This document shows positions 12,358 through 23,400 of a stretch of DNA of 64,000 bases, one piece after another. The position numbers were made by a program, and so were the translations under genes. Source of the stretch: Fagopyrum homotropicum (Eukaryota > Streptophyta > Magnoliopsida > Caryophyllales > Polygonaceae); NCBI GenBank assembly GCA_033239125.1, contig BSWB01000005.1, positions 53,300,600 through 53,364,599 of the forward strand. The letters run 5' to 3'. Position 1 is the first letter of the stretch. Every line of letters starts with the position of its first letter. Below the pieces are notes generated by a model that did no database searches, was not told the origin of the DNA, and was given only the letters and a program-made list of their open reading frames with translations.

Positions 12358-14114
12358 TGTTCGCTCCAAACGGTGTGTGCAAGCTTTAAATTTATAACCC
12401 CAGACTTAAGCTTAAAACAAGGATGCAAACCCGCAGTGTACGGGTCAATCGTAGTAAAAAGGAAGAAAATTCCAGGGGTTGATCACAGGGACTTGGTGAA
12501 ACAAAGTCAATAACGGTAAGCTTCGTGAATACTAACCACAAAGAGCAATTAACACAATCAAAGATGAATAAGAAGTCAATAAAGCAAACATGCAATTCTA
12601 GGGATTAAAGCATCTAGTTGTGGTTCCAACTCAAGATCTATAGATAAGCGGACAAAGCTGAGATTTTTGCGTGGGGAAGGTGTTACTAAAGTGGAGTAGA
12701 TCACCGGGTAAGTCTCACTACACACTAATCCTAAACCGTAACTCCTATTACCGGGTAAGTCTCAAGGAATCAAGATAAAGAACTATAACCTCAAACTAAC
12801 GCACCATCTAAGGGAATAGAATCAACCTTTACCGGGTAAGTCTCAGGCTAACTCACAAAGATGGGATGGAAGCACACTCAAACCCCAATAAAGGATAAAC
12901 CTTTATTACCTACACTTATGATCGTTGGTACACAAACTAAGGAATTACCGGGTAAGTCTCATCCTAAGCTTGCTTTGAACCAGGAAAGGTGTAATAAAAA
13001 TAGGATTTGGCAAACTCTAACACTTAACTCTCAGTTATGGATCAGATAAGCTACCTCGGTCAGCCAGTTTTCACCTCGGCCGAAATGTTCATCGACTGAA
13101 CGAGACGCTTAGGGTTAAGGTTAAAGACTCGAACTTTCAGGATCCTACTGGAATCTAAGATTATTCTATCATTGTTTTTCCCACAACCTTCAGCTAATCA
13201 CCCTAGAATCACACAAGGAAATTAGCCACTCATCATCATTATGAAAGTATTAAATATATGGGAAGAAGGTGAATACTTGAACAAGAAGAATTTAATGAAA
13301 AGACTTCAATAACTGAATCAAATATCACAACAAAGCGTTCCTTGGATAGCAATCCAACAAGACAAGACAACAAGTGAGGGAATTGAAGACAATCTTACAA
13401 AAACCCTCCAAAAAGCTATAAAAGCTATGGACTTCAACCTTCCTTCAACCTTCAAAAAGGTTCTTCGAATCTCTCCTAACTAGAGTAGGCTGCTGCTGCG
13501 TGATCTTCTCGTAAGCAAGATGTCCAGCCGTAAGCGGATGTCGCGGGCCTCCGGATTTGTGGAAATCCAACCCCTTTTATAAGAAAATAACCCTCCAAAG
13601 ACAATAAATCTTAGAAAGATATTTTCCCATAAATATAGGTAAAATATATGATTCTGCATATCTCCTTCCTTCCAGGAGCCAAGCCCAAAAATATAAGATC
13701 ACTTTCCAATTTTAAAAGATCTCAGCCAAGAATAAAATATTTTCGCCGCGTCCTAGGTGTTCGCCTCGGTCGAGTCGGCGTCTCTGGATCACCTCGGTCG
13801 AGATGAATCTCTGGTCAACCGAGGTGAGTCACAACTGAATGTGAAATCTCTCAAAACTGGTCCAAAGTAAATCTTTAATCCATAGCTATGTTCCCTGGAT
13901 GTAGCTCCAAATGACTCATGACTCCTTTTGCTCCTTTTTGATGCGAAACGTACCCTTTTACCTACAATTACAACAAAACTAGGTGTAGACCTCGATTCTC
14001 GCAAAGGTAGATGAAATGGTAGTAAAATCACATAATATACATACAAACATGCAGATTATGAAAGATAAAACGTCCAAACAAACCCCAAAATATAGACTAT
14101 AATTCATGCTATCA
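12358..14114 (-). repeat. Solo LTR of Athila-like family D
   Basis: A 1757-bp segment starts TGTTCGCT and ends ATCA, flanked by the exact 5-bp duplication TTTTC (12353-12357 and 14115-14119), with no internal region. This is what LTR-LTR recombination leaves. Its first 60 bases resemble the family B LTR, but it carries four TTACCGGGTAAG motifs like A and C (12701, 12748, 12829, 12945). It also has CTCGG(T/C)CGA dyads near 13055-13085 and 13763-13802. A probable LTR TATA box, TATAAAAGG on the minus strand, is at 13573-13581. It interrupts LINE ORF1. Confidence 0.85.
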
Positions 14115-14185
14115 TTTTCTCACCACTTGGTTGGTGTATATAGGTTGTGCTTCAACCACTTAACTTCCACTGTAAACGCATCCCT

Positions 14186-14850
14186 CTAGGGTGTGCCATA
14201 GCACCCACACCCAAAGCAGATTGTATGTAAATTCCCATACTCCAAAAGCAACCGTTTTCCATTCAAAATGACATCGCCTTTTAAAGGACGTGTAAGATCC
14301 ACAGTAACACATATTCTAGCATATCTTCCCCTTGATGTATCCAGGGTATTAGCATCTATCCGAAGAGGCGTACCAATGGCGGAAGCAATCGCCCGCAACA
14401 CAGTAATATTATACATGGCGAATGGAAGTCCGGATATACGGACCCAAACACCCGTAGAGGTTAGAACGGACGTCATCGGATCAAAAGACTCATCTCATTG
14501 CTTCATCATGAGGTAGTGTCCAAACATGTTCCACGGTCCCCCCGTAAGAACGTCTAGCATGTCTGACTCCTTCTCAAACCGTACTAAAAAGAAATCATTC
14601 GGAAGATCAAGGACTGTCCATCCTCCCGGAACTTGCCATAACTGCCCAAGATTTCGCTCAAATGAAGGAAAGGAAATCATCCTACCCAACAACTTCACCA
14701 CCACCGAGTGCCGCCATGGGGCGTTCAACACTTGAACGATATCGTGCGCCACGTTAATAACCGGAGTGCCATCCTTACCTTTTGGAAATTCAATATGAAT
14801 CTTCCCTGTCTCAACAATTATTTGAAAACGTATTTACAAATATCTTTAAT
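14186..14850 (-). pseudogene. LINE ORF1, N-terminal DUF4283-like domain and CCHC remnant
   Basis: Two frames (14752-14495, 14476-14186) carry the N-terminal domain of plant L1 ORF1: VVVKLLGRMISF, FFLVRFEKESDMLDVLTGGP, then VWVRISGLPF and a knuckle remnant CFGCGCYG that lacks the expected histidine. The sense frame stays open upstream to about 14825. One frame change near 14480 separates the pieces. In the family this protein binds LINE RNA. Confidence 0.7.
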
Positions 14851-14857
14851 TACGTTT

Positions 14858-14862
14858 ATTTG
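14858..14862. repeat. Target site duplication ATTTG (left) of composite B
   Basis: ATTTG directly precedes LTR1 and is repeated at 46571-46575 directly after LTR3. Five bases is the size produced by LTR retrotransposon integrase. The pair shows that the whole 31.7-kb block descends from one original integration. Confidence 0.85.
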
Positions 14863-16673
14863 TGTTCGCCCCTAAAGGTGTGTGCAAATAAGCTTTAAAT
14901 TTATAAAACTAGAATCAAGCAGCGAACCCGCAGTGTACGGATCGACGTAGCTAAGCAAGAATTCCAGAGTATCGAACACAGGGATTTGGGTGGGAACAAA
15001 TTCGATTGCAGATTATCAAGCGAGTAAATATGAGAGTTTGCAAATATATTGGGAAAACAACAATCCTAAAGATCCAAGTATCCATCTGTGGCAATCGATT
15101 CAAGATATACTTAATGATATAAAAACAGAGTTGAGATATGCAAAGGTATACTAATGTAAGGTAATCGTACGGTGAAGTTCCAAAAACCTTATGTAACTCA
15201 CCTACAAGGCACTCTCTATACAGGTTGTTGAGGCTCAATATAGAAAGATTCTAAAGGTAAGAATTAGTGTCAAATACCCAAACTTGTAACCCAAGGATCA
15301 AGACTAACTTAACCGATTGAGGTTGTGACACTCACAATCGAGGTAGAGGTTGTTGAGGCTTCACTACCACCTAGAAAAGGCAAGCCTAAACTAAGTTAAA
15401 GCAAATCTTTAACTTTGGATTAAAATAAAAGCAAGTTCGTAGACTTAAGGGAAATCACGGTTAGTTCTTGAGGTTCCACGGCCGTGGACTCAAGAACAGG
15501 CCGTAATTTAGGGTTCGTCGGCGGTTCTCTCTAACTCTCAGGGTCTAATCTGTTTGCGATCGATCTATCATCATCTAAGCCACAACTATCAACCCTTCAC
15601 CTTAGAATTGTTAAGGGTTTTTAGCCAATAACGGTCATGTTGATATCAATTCAAGAATTAAAAGATAGAAAGATGAAAACTTTCAAGAACTTTCAATAAT
15701 CTTCAAACCAATCTCAAAGTCACAAAGAGAACAAGTATTGTCAAAGGATTCAAAATAAAACAAACAATCACAACCTTAGGAAAGAAGGGAAAACGGGATG
15801 TCAATCCGTTTTCCAAATCAAACCTAAACAAGAAGAGAGATCTCCTTGCAAAATCTTCCAAAAGCTTCGATCTTCCGCCAATCCGGAGATCTCAACAGCA
15901 ATCTCCACCAAAAGTGCGAGATTAGGGTAATTCCCAGACGCGAACTTCAATCTCCAATGAGATGATCAATACTTCCAAGCAAAGGCCAAACGGCGTTGAG
16001 ATTCCCTCAACGGAGATGAACAATCCTAAGCGTCGATAAATGCCGCTAAGCGAAGATGGCGGGTGTAAGCGGTGATAAATGAGGGTAAGCGGGGTTGACG
16101 GATTCTTGCTTCGTCCGTCTTTTTATAGGGCAAGATAAAATATCGGCCCGGCCCAATCTTCAAAAGATCGTGGCTTCAAAGTGTGGCGAAAAGATTCGCC
16201 AAGATCACGGTCGTGGAAGTTTTCACGACCGTAATTTAGGGCGTGGATTAGGTCACGGTTTGTACCATGTATTCCACGGCCATAATAGTTACTGGAATGC
16301 ATCACGCCTCTCTTGCAAGGTTCCACGGCCGTGGAACTGAACGTGGTTCGTAGTACGGCCGTATTTTAGAGCGTGGTTTAGGGCAAGAACGTGATTCTTC
16401 CCTAGCCTCGTGCATTCCTCAAGCTAAAACTCCAATTTGCTTCCAAAGAATGTCCTCAATCTATGGACATATCAAATCAACTCTCCTTTGCTCGATTCCG
16501 TTCGGAAATAGTTCCAAATCACCTATAATCAACATAGAACTAGTGTAGACATCCATATCGACAATATAGGTAATACTAGCTCACATATGGACAAAGTTCA
16601 ATCAAAGACTATCAATATGAATCAAATACGTTTAGAAAACGTGCCTAAAATATCACAATATTTCATGCTAACA
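14863..16673 (-). repeat. Family B LTR1 (outer 3' LTR)
   Basis: 1811 bp, TGTTCGCC to GCTAACA. The left half has AGGTTGTTGAGGCTT-type repeats. Perfect CCACGGCCGTGG palindromes lie at 15476-15487 and 16323-16334, with several variants between 16201 and 16363. A probable promoter TATA box (TATAAAAA, minus strand) is at 16120-16127. An 95-codon minus frame (15238-14951) is open in all three LTR copies but resembles nothing I know. Confidence 0.85.
16120..16127 (-). promoter_or_regulatory. LTR promoter TATA box, family B
   Basis: TATAAAAA on the sense strand, set in CCCTATAAAAAGACGG. It recurs at the same LTR position in LTR2 (35168-35175) and LTR3 (46017-46024). No experimental start site is available. 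Confidence 0.5.
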
Positions 16674-18020
16674 AATAACCCCATACTTAACACTTGCTTG
16701 TCCCTAAGCAAGGTCTTTCAAAAAAGTTTTAAACAAGAGTTAGGATGAAATATGTGTACCTTCTTTTTGGGTGAATGTGACTTCTAAAGAATAGATCATT
16801 CACAAACCTTGCTTCAATCGTTCTTCAAACTTTCACACACTCAATCAAAGAGTAAAAAGCAAAGAAAATTCATGAACCAATTTGACTTCTAAACAAGCAT
16901 TATAACCTTCAAACATTATCAAAATCAATCACAAGAAACTTCAATTTAGATCACTAAGTCATATAACATTCTTTTGACCTTAAGGACTTTCAAAGAAAAG
17001 GTCTAGAATACGGAAGGGAAGGGAAAACTTTAAGGGAAAGTGGTGCATAAATCCGGGAAAGTGGACAACTACCTTCTTCTTCTTATGCGGCTCCCGCAAC
17101 ACTTCAACTTAGAGCTTCGCTCTCTTCTTTTTATTTTTCGACTTTACTTTTGGAGTTATGGATAGAGGTGCACAAAAACCGAAGCCTAGGAGATTGGCGT
17201 TTCTCAATTTTTCAAGAGATGCCTCAAACCCTTAGCGCACATACCATAATCCGCTAGGAATAACGCTCAATCCGACTTTGGCAAGACACAAACACCCGGC
17301 TATGTGAATGGTGCCGAGTTACTCATCGTCATGATTGACTTCCCCAAACCTACAATTTCTTTCTATTCATTTGATTGCAAATAATTGCTCTCATGGTCCT
17401 CCCACATCAAACATGCCTTTTTCTCATTCACTTCTCCAAATTCCCGGATAGGTAAAGGAGGCTAATATTTCAATGAGGAGCTAGATGATCAAACAAAGAA
17501 GAAAGAAAGTATCGAATTGCCTTAATCATTTCAACAAGAAGTATAGGAACTTATAACGTGATTTCAACTTCAATTTCCTAGCATGATTTAGGAAACATTT
17601 TCACATTATAAAACTTGCAAAAGAGGTAAAATTCATTCATTCAAGTTCTTTTCGATTCACAATCCTTTTAAGCATGCAATTGTCATCAAACTCAATTCAC
17701 AAGTAGTTATTATCATGGAAATCATCTCAATTCATTAGGAGCACAAAATTTTCAAAATTTGTCAATTTTTATGGGTTTTTCAAGTTATTTTTCATGCAAT
17801 GCAATAAGGAAACGTGCAACACATAATGAACATGCAACGATAGTCTCAAATGAAAGCGAACATAGTAAGTAGAGTTATTACAAACTTTTTAGTACATCCC
17901 ACCCCATACTTAGGACGAACATTGTCCCTAATGTTCAAAAGAAAGAAGGAAAAGAAAGAAAAGAAAAGAAACTCACAAAGTGGTGGCGGGAATGTCTAAA
18001 ACAAACGGTCATGCATCGAA
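16674..18020 (-). other. Family B 3' non-coding region, copy 1
   Basis: The region lies between the env-position ORF and LTR1. Next to the LTR, the sense strand has stem CTTGCTT/AAGCAAG (arms 16693-16699 and 16706-16712, loop AGGGAC), then AAGTATGGGGTTATTT, the probable polypurine tract. A second module lies 1.2 kb upstream (arms 17917-17923/17930-17936), 84 bases after the ORF stop, followed by AAGTATGGGGTGGG. A block including GACTTTGGCAAGACACAAAC (about 17274) is shared with elements A and C. Confidence 0.65.
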
Positions 18021-19592
18021 TCACTGCGGCGCCGGCGGAGGCGGGAATGGGGAGAAGCTGGAGTCGTAGTGCCGCCCAAACTGCTGGCGGTAGACGTCCC
18101 TCATCATGTGGTCGAGGTCGTCGAGGCGTCCGTCTCTAGTGTCGGCCCGGATCTCCAACGCTCCAACTCTCTCTGAAAGTCCGGTAGCCCAATCCGGCAT
18201 CTGCTCGTACCATCCCAGGGCGTGACTGTACCATGCTGGGGCATCGGATGGTGCTGGTGCTGGTGGTGGTGTTGCTGGCTGCTCCGTGGACCAAGGAGGG
18301 GGAATACCATACCATGTGGGAGGTGTGGTCATCCACGTGGGCCTCTCACTCACGCTAGCGCGGCGAGATGACGAGCCTGAGGCTCTAGCTGGACGTGGAG
18401 AGCGTCTAGGTACATCTGGGGCTGCCTCCGGCTGGTCCAGAAACGTGCCAAACTCCTGCTCCGCTCCTCCTCCACTCTCAAACTGATCTCCCATATCCTC
18501 CTCCTCGACAACCGGTGGTGGGACGTAAGGGGGAGCTACTATCCTGTTCGCATACATCGCAGCGAACGTCTCCTTCCAATTATGGCGTCCCGCCATAATG
18601 GAATACTCCGGCAGCCACTCTATACCCCTACCCGTCCTAGTCTCCCAAGGCATGCCCGCATCAGGCGGACCTCCATGAGTGGGGAAAATGAGACCCCTAA
18701 CCATGAATGCATGTAGCCCTAAAGGAACGGCTGGTATGCGGGTGCAAGCAGAAAAATCCACACCAAAACACCTAGCAATGTGGGTAACTATCCCACCATA
18801 CCCGATGTTCCCCTTCTTCTTGTTCTTGAGCTTGCTCATCGTAGCAGCCAAGAGAGTAGCACAATCTGCACGGCGTCCATAAAGCATACAATAGAGCAAG
18901 AATAGCTCATCCGTCTTGATCTTTTGGGGCGTCTCCGTCCTAGGAAAGAGGCACTCCGAAAGAACACGGTGAGCTATCTTCAAGGCTAGATGGTACATCA
19001 ATCTAGCCTTGGTATCAGCGGGTTGCCAACGGTCCTCGTCGGCATAAACCATAGCCACTTCCTCCCAAAAGTCCTTGGGGTAAACTCCACTCGGAAATCG
19101 ACCATTAAAGGTCTCATGGAACCCGAAAATGGTCCCAAACTCAATGATACTCAACTGATAATCTCTCTCCATGAGGCGGAAAGAGACGGTCCTGTCTACG
19201 TGGCTGTGCTCAAAGGAGGTCACAACCTCCCGTGTAATCTCCTCATATGCGTCTTCACGAATGTTCGTGAAGACAAGTAATCCGGCTCTATCCAAGAGCC
19301 ATGTAAGGTCATCAACAATGTTGAGAGGAACTAGATCCTCTAACAACAAGTATCTAGGGCCAATCACTGCCCTCTCCGTGATCCTCTCAAATGCAGCAAG
19401 ATGGTTCTCATGTATGGTCGGGATTCTAGGGTGAGGAGGTGAAGATGGAGGTGAAGGTGAGGATGGTAGTGAGGGAGATGAGGGTGGTGGTGCCCTAGAG
19501 GATGAGGAGGTGGAGGGATTGCCTTTCCTTTTCTTATTCTGCTCTCCCTTCTTCTCTTTTATCCTTCCCGACATTCTCCTTACGAAATCCAT
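18021..19592 (-). CDS. Env-position ORF of family B, copy 1 (Athila ORF-1-like)
   Basis: 523 intact codons located after pol and before the polypurine tract, where Athila elements carry their extra ORF. The N-terminus is basic (RIKEKKGEQNKKRKG), followed by a Ser/Pro-rich stretch (residues 25-60). A conserved core spans about 65-300, with RYLLLEDLVPLNIVDDL, FRLMERDYQLSIIEFGTIFG, LSECLFPRTETP and IGYGGIVTHIARCFGVD. A Pro-rich tail follows. I see no signal peptide and no obvious fusion peptide, so envelope function is not supported. It resembles the ATHILA ORF-1 / putative plant transposon protein families. Copy 2 (37068-38639) differs at about 19 residues and is also unbroken. Function unknown. 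Confidence 0.75.
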   Translation of the reverse strand: MDFVRRMSGRIKEKKGEQNKKRKGNPSTSSSSRAPPPSSPSLPSSPSPPSSPPHPRIPTIHENHLAAFERITERAVIGPRYLLLEDLVPLNIVDDLTWLLDRAGLLVFTNIREDAYEEITREVVTSFEHSHVDRTVSFRLMERDYQLSIIEFGTIFGFHETFNGRFPSGVYPKDFWEEVAMVYADEDRWQPADTKARLMYHLALKIAHRVLSECLFPRTETPQKIKTDELFLLYCMLYGRRADCATLLAATMSKLKNKKKGNIGYGGIVTHIARCFGVDFSACTRIPAVPLGLHAFMVRGLIFPTHGGPPDAGMPWETRTGRGIEWLPEYSIMAGRHNWKETFAAMYANRIVAPPYVPPPVVEEEDMGDQFESGGGAEQEFGTFLDQPEAAPDVPRRSPRPARASGSSSRRASVSERPTWMTTPPTWYGIPPPWSTEQPATPPPAPAPSDAPAWYSHALGWYEQMPDWATGLSERVGALEIRADTRDGRLDDLDHMMRDVYRQQFGRHYDSSFSPFPPPPAPQ

Positions 19593-19902
19593 TCTGCACC
19601 AAAAATTTCGGTCTGTTCTTCAGGAATTACGGCCGTGGTTTACCCAGAGACCGTGATTCGTCTCAGAATTTCACGAATCTCAGCAAATCAGCAAGCAATC
19701 ACCACAACAAGTAGTCCTAGTCTAATTCCTTCCAGTCTCTATCAGTTCTTCCTAAAAATCTATAGCAAAAACGAACCAAATTGGCGAGAATCAAGAAGAA
19801 AGAATAAACCTCTTTTTCGGATTGAAAAATTCGAAATGCGAGTTTGTTGATGAATTCCCGTTCGATTCGTCGCTTGGATGTTGTTTGTGGTTGAATTTGC
19901 TG

Positions 19903-19907
19903 CAGTT
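19903..19907. repeat. Target site duplication CAGTT (left) of element A
   Basis: CAGTT precedes the TG of the left LTR and is repeated at 31106-31110 after the right LTR. The paralogous sequence in B copy 2 near 38952-38975 has CAGTT once, running straight from GAATTTGCTG to TGGGAAGAAG. It therefore shows the empty site. Confidence 0.92.
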
Positions 19908-21728
19908 TGTCACGCTAAAAGAGTATGCACGCAATAAGCCTTAAATTTATACTCGTTATAATTATCCTAACTTCTAGTGCACCCGCAGTGTACGGGACGT
20001 TTGTAGTATGGATAGTACTCCGAGGTCGAACGCAAAATGTAAGCTGAAATTGATTCGGTTTTGTGATTAAATTTAGTGAAGATCTAAGGTTAGAAAAGAG
20101 AGGAACAAAGGATGAAAATCTCGATTGTTTTTGTTGGTTTTAAGTGATTACGTCAAAGATCATAACTCATGCAAAGCAATCAATAAAACTAAACCAAAAA
20201 TCAGCACAAATAAACGAATCAAACAAGATATTGATCAAGGAAAAAGAGAGACGGATTCTAGGGGTCGGAAATTCCGGTTATGGCATAGAACTCAAGTTAT
20301 CTATTCATACTTTGGATTGATTTTGATATGTTGGGATTAGGTGTTTCTAAATTGGGAGCAATTACCGGGTAAGTCTCATGATCCAACTAAACCACACCTA
20401 AGGTCTTATTACCGGGTAAGTCTCTAAGAACCTAAGGTTAGGAATTTTCTCACAAACCGGGATTGTCAATTAGGGATCTAACCTATCCTTACCGGGTAAG
20501 TCTTGGAGAGGGAAGTCTTAATCAACATTCCTAGCACATCTAATCCAATGGCGACTTGTTAGGTTCACCACTACCTAAGGTTTCGCTATTTTAGATTCTA
20601 AGGGAAAGGATTACCGGGTAAGTCTCTCCTAACACTTAGTCACTACACTAGGATACCCTAGAGTAGGTTAAACTCAGCAAAAACTTAGGGTTTCAACAAT
20701 TTTATGAATCTAAGATAAGATCCTTCGAACCAGGAAAAATCACGGTTTGTTCTTCAGAAACCACGACCGTGGTTCTTCAAGAACTACCCGTGATTTCTAA
20801 CAGCAGCTACGTTCATGAACTAAAATCATCCAAAAGTAAATCTAAGTCCATCCTATCATAGATCTAGCCATAACCATCCTTTCTTTACCCTAGAATCACA
20901 TCAAATTAGCCTACAACATTCATAATGGGAATCAAAGCAAACAAATATAGAATCACAACCTCCATTGCAAGAAAATGAAAGAAAGAAGATGAACAAATGA
21001 ACTTCAAATACAATCCAAATCTGAAGATGAAATAAGAACGACTTACAATCCTTCTAAAAGAAGGTTCAAGGGTTCATAAATCCCTAGCAATAAACCCGAA
21101 TTACAAGAACTAAGTGTGTCTTCTCCTCTCTTCTTCAATGGCTCCTTCCTTCTTCTTCTTTGCACTTTCCTTCCTAGAAAAATCCTTCTTCTTCTTGGAA
21201 TATATTTTGTTAAGGGAATGGATAATGTGTGATCTCTCTCCAACTACCCCAGCTCCCAGCTGCCCCAAACAACCCCTCTTGGACCACTCTTATAACAAAT
21301 TCTTCATGAGCTGGCCATGAGAGTCGTGGCACAGCTGTCACGAGAATCTGGCAAAATCCACGGTCATTTCCACGGCCGTGGTTCTTCAGGAACCCGTGAT
21401 TCTATGCAGAAAGTTCGCCTTGGATCATTGAGCTGTGGTTTGGTGCATGACTAGAGTTGGCAAGGTTCCATGAGTCCTCCTAGCTCTTTGTTTGTGTTGT
21501 AATGAGTCCGAGGACGTGTCATCTAAATGAACGATCCTTTGACGCATCGTTTTAGCTCTAAACTTCCCGTAATACCTACAAAACGCACACAAGTCCGTGT
21601 AGACGTCTATCTCGACAAAATACATGTTTTAAGTGCAAAACGTATTGGACTAGTGCTAGATCATGCATGATTGAGCGGGAATTCTATCTAAATGTTACCC
21701 TAAAACTATGCTATAAATCGTGTTATCA
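19908..21728 (-). repeat. 3' LTR of element A
   Basis: 1821 bp, TGTCACGC to TTATCA. Four TTACCGGGTAA motifs lie at 20362, 20409, 20489 and 20611. CCACGACCGTGG is at 20761-20772 and CCACGGCCGTGG at 21370-21381. A probable sense-strand TATA box (TATAAGAG) is at 21287-21294. Confidence 0.92.
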
Positions 21729-23400
21729 AAATACCCCATACTTAAGGTTTGCTCGTCCTCGAGCAAATTCCCAACTATAGACTAAGAGATGACATGATTT
21801 ATGTATGTAGAAAAATGCAAAATCTTTTTGGGTTTTGTGCTTCTACTATTGGATCACCTTCATAGTCATGATCAATGGCAATTTGATAAGCAATTATGTA
21901 TCAAACAATAAGGGCATGGAAAGACAATTGTACTTAACTCAAAAGCATGCATGAGATGGGAGGACGAAGATGTCAAGAAGATCAAGAGTCTATCCAATCT
22001 AGATTACTAAGTCTTACAAACATGCAAGTAGGTCATAAGGGCTTGTGACATAAAAGGCTAAGAAACGTTTCAATTGGGGAGGGGAATTTTCTAGGTGTGT
22101 GATGCTAATCCGGGAATGGAACTAACTTCACTTCCTTGTCCTCGATCAACTTCCCCCAAGTGTATATTTTCCCTATCTTGCTTTCTTTTTCTTTTTCTTT
22201 GAATCATTTTTGAGACAATGGCATTGGTGTACAATAGCCGAAACCTCGGTGATTAGCCATCCTCGGGCTTTTTCTCGTTTTCGAGGTGCATCCACACCGG
22301 GCACACATACCAAAGCTCGTTAGGGCTATTAGTTTATTTGACTTTGGCAAGGCACCAACACCCGATTATGTGAAGTGTACCGAGTTACTTATCATTTAAA
22401 CCAACGCCCCCAAACCTATTTTGGCTACACTTTCACAATAATTTCAGCATTCATTTCACGACATTCTTTTCATTGCATCTTCACCCGCACTTGCTTTTGC
22501 ACATTCAAACACACTAGCATGCTCCTATTCCCGGATGGGTTTAAAGAAGGTTGACTTTATATCAATTGAGGTGCTCAAGCAATCATGATCAAGATGAGAA
22601 GTAGAGAAAGATGAAATGCCTTATTCATTCCTAGATGGTATGCAAGAACTATCATATAATTTCGACTTTCAATACTCAATCCATTCTAGGCAATCATCAT
22701 GATCTCAAGTCATTCATGGAATTCAAGAGAAGTAGTTCAAGTCCACATATGCATTATTAATCCAACACATAAGGCCATTCATAGCCAATCACAAGACAAG
22801 TTTCATCATTAGGATCATATCCAAGCCTAGAAAGCAAACAAAAATTTTTAAATTTTCTGATTTTTATGGGATTTTCGTTTTAAATATGTACAATGCAAGA
22901 CATGTGCAAAATATTAACCTATCCTAGATGCTCATCATGCAAAGGATCATGCAAACCCCACCCCATACTTAGAAACACATTGTCCCCAATGTGGTATTCA
23001 AGTAAAGAGAGTGAAAGAAGGTTCTCACAATGTAAAAGCGTTTGCTATGGTATTTGGGAATTCTCAAGTGACTTGATGTTGGATGATCCTATCAACCATG
23101 GTAGAGAGCTCTCAAGCATCCTTTAAAGCCTCGGGATCCGCGCTAGGCACCGCTAGCCGTCCAAATCCCGCGTCCGCTCCACCCATAATTGGTGAGGGGT
23201 TCATCACCATCATTCACATGTCAAGAAAGGCTTCAAATGCCACTAATGCTTCTAGCACACACGAAAGTAGACAAGACACACACAAAGCACACAAAAACAG
23301 AAAAATCTAAGTAAAAATGAAAAGGGAAAAATGTTACCAATGGGTTGCCTCCCACCAAGCGCTTCTTTAAGGTCATTAGCTTGACCAAACTCGGGAGCGT
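21729..23400 (-). other. Element A 3' non-coding region
   Basis: No ORF occupies the position where family B has its 523-codon gene. Module one at the LTR boundary: stem arms 21748-21755 and 21760-21767, loop AGGA, then AAGTATGGGGTATTT. Module two: arms 22975-22981 and 22986-22992, loop GGGA, then AAGTATGGGGTGGGG. A weaker stem lies at 22261-22265/22282-22286. The interval is alignable with element C (1397-2700). Confidence 0.65.

Larger units (their letters stand above)
7650..14857 (-). mobile_element. Degenerate L1-type LINE, split by a solo LTR
   Basis: On the minus strand the order is ORF1 (nucleic-acid-binding, DUF4283-like, then a CCHC-like remnant), endonuclease, reverse transcriptase, zf-RVT and a C-terminal RNase H. 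It ends in an A-rich tail (T-run 7650-7671 on the plus strand). This is the usual order of plant L1 elements. Frames are broken many times. A 1757-bp solo LTR (12358-14114) interrupts ORF1. The 5' end reaches the target duplication of composite B at 14858. I found no convincing LINE target duplication. Confidence 0.85.

Noticed and set aside
14951..15238. 95-codon minus-strand frame inside the family B LTR, open in LTR1, LTR2 and LTR3
   Set aside because: The LTR copies are nearly identical, so shared openness is weak evidence. No motif is recognisable and the frame lies in untranslated LTR.
16095..16340. Short frames rich in HGRG, YGRG and HDRNLGRG-like peptides in LTRs and gaps (also 31273-31767, 39117-39443)
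   Set aside because: The repeated peptides simply translate the CCACGGCCGTGG palindromes. Frames are not kept between copies.
18021..19592. Calling the 523-codon ORF a retroviral envelope protein
   Set aside because: I see no signal peptide, transmembrane segment or fusion peptide. Only its position matches env, so I use a neutral name.
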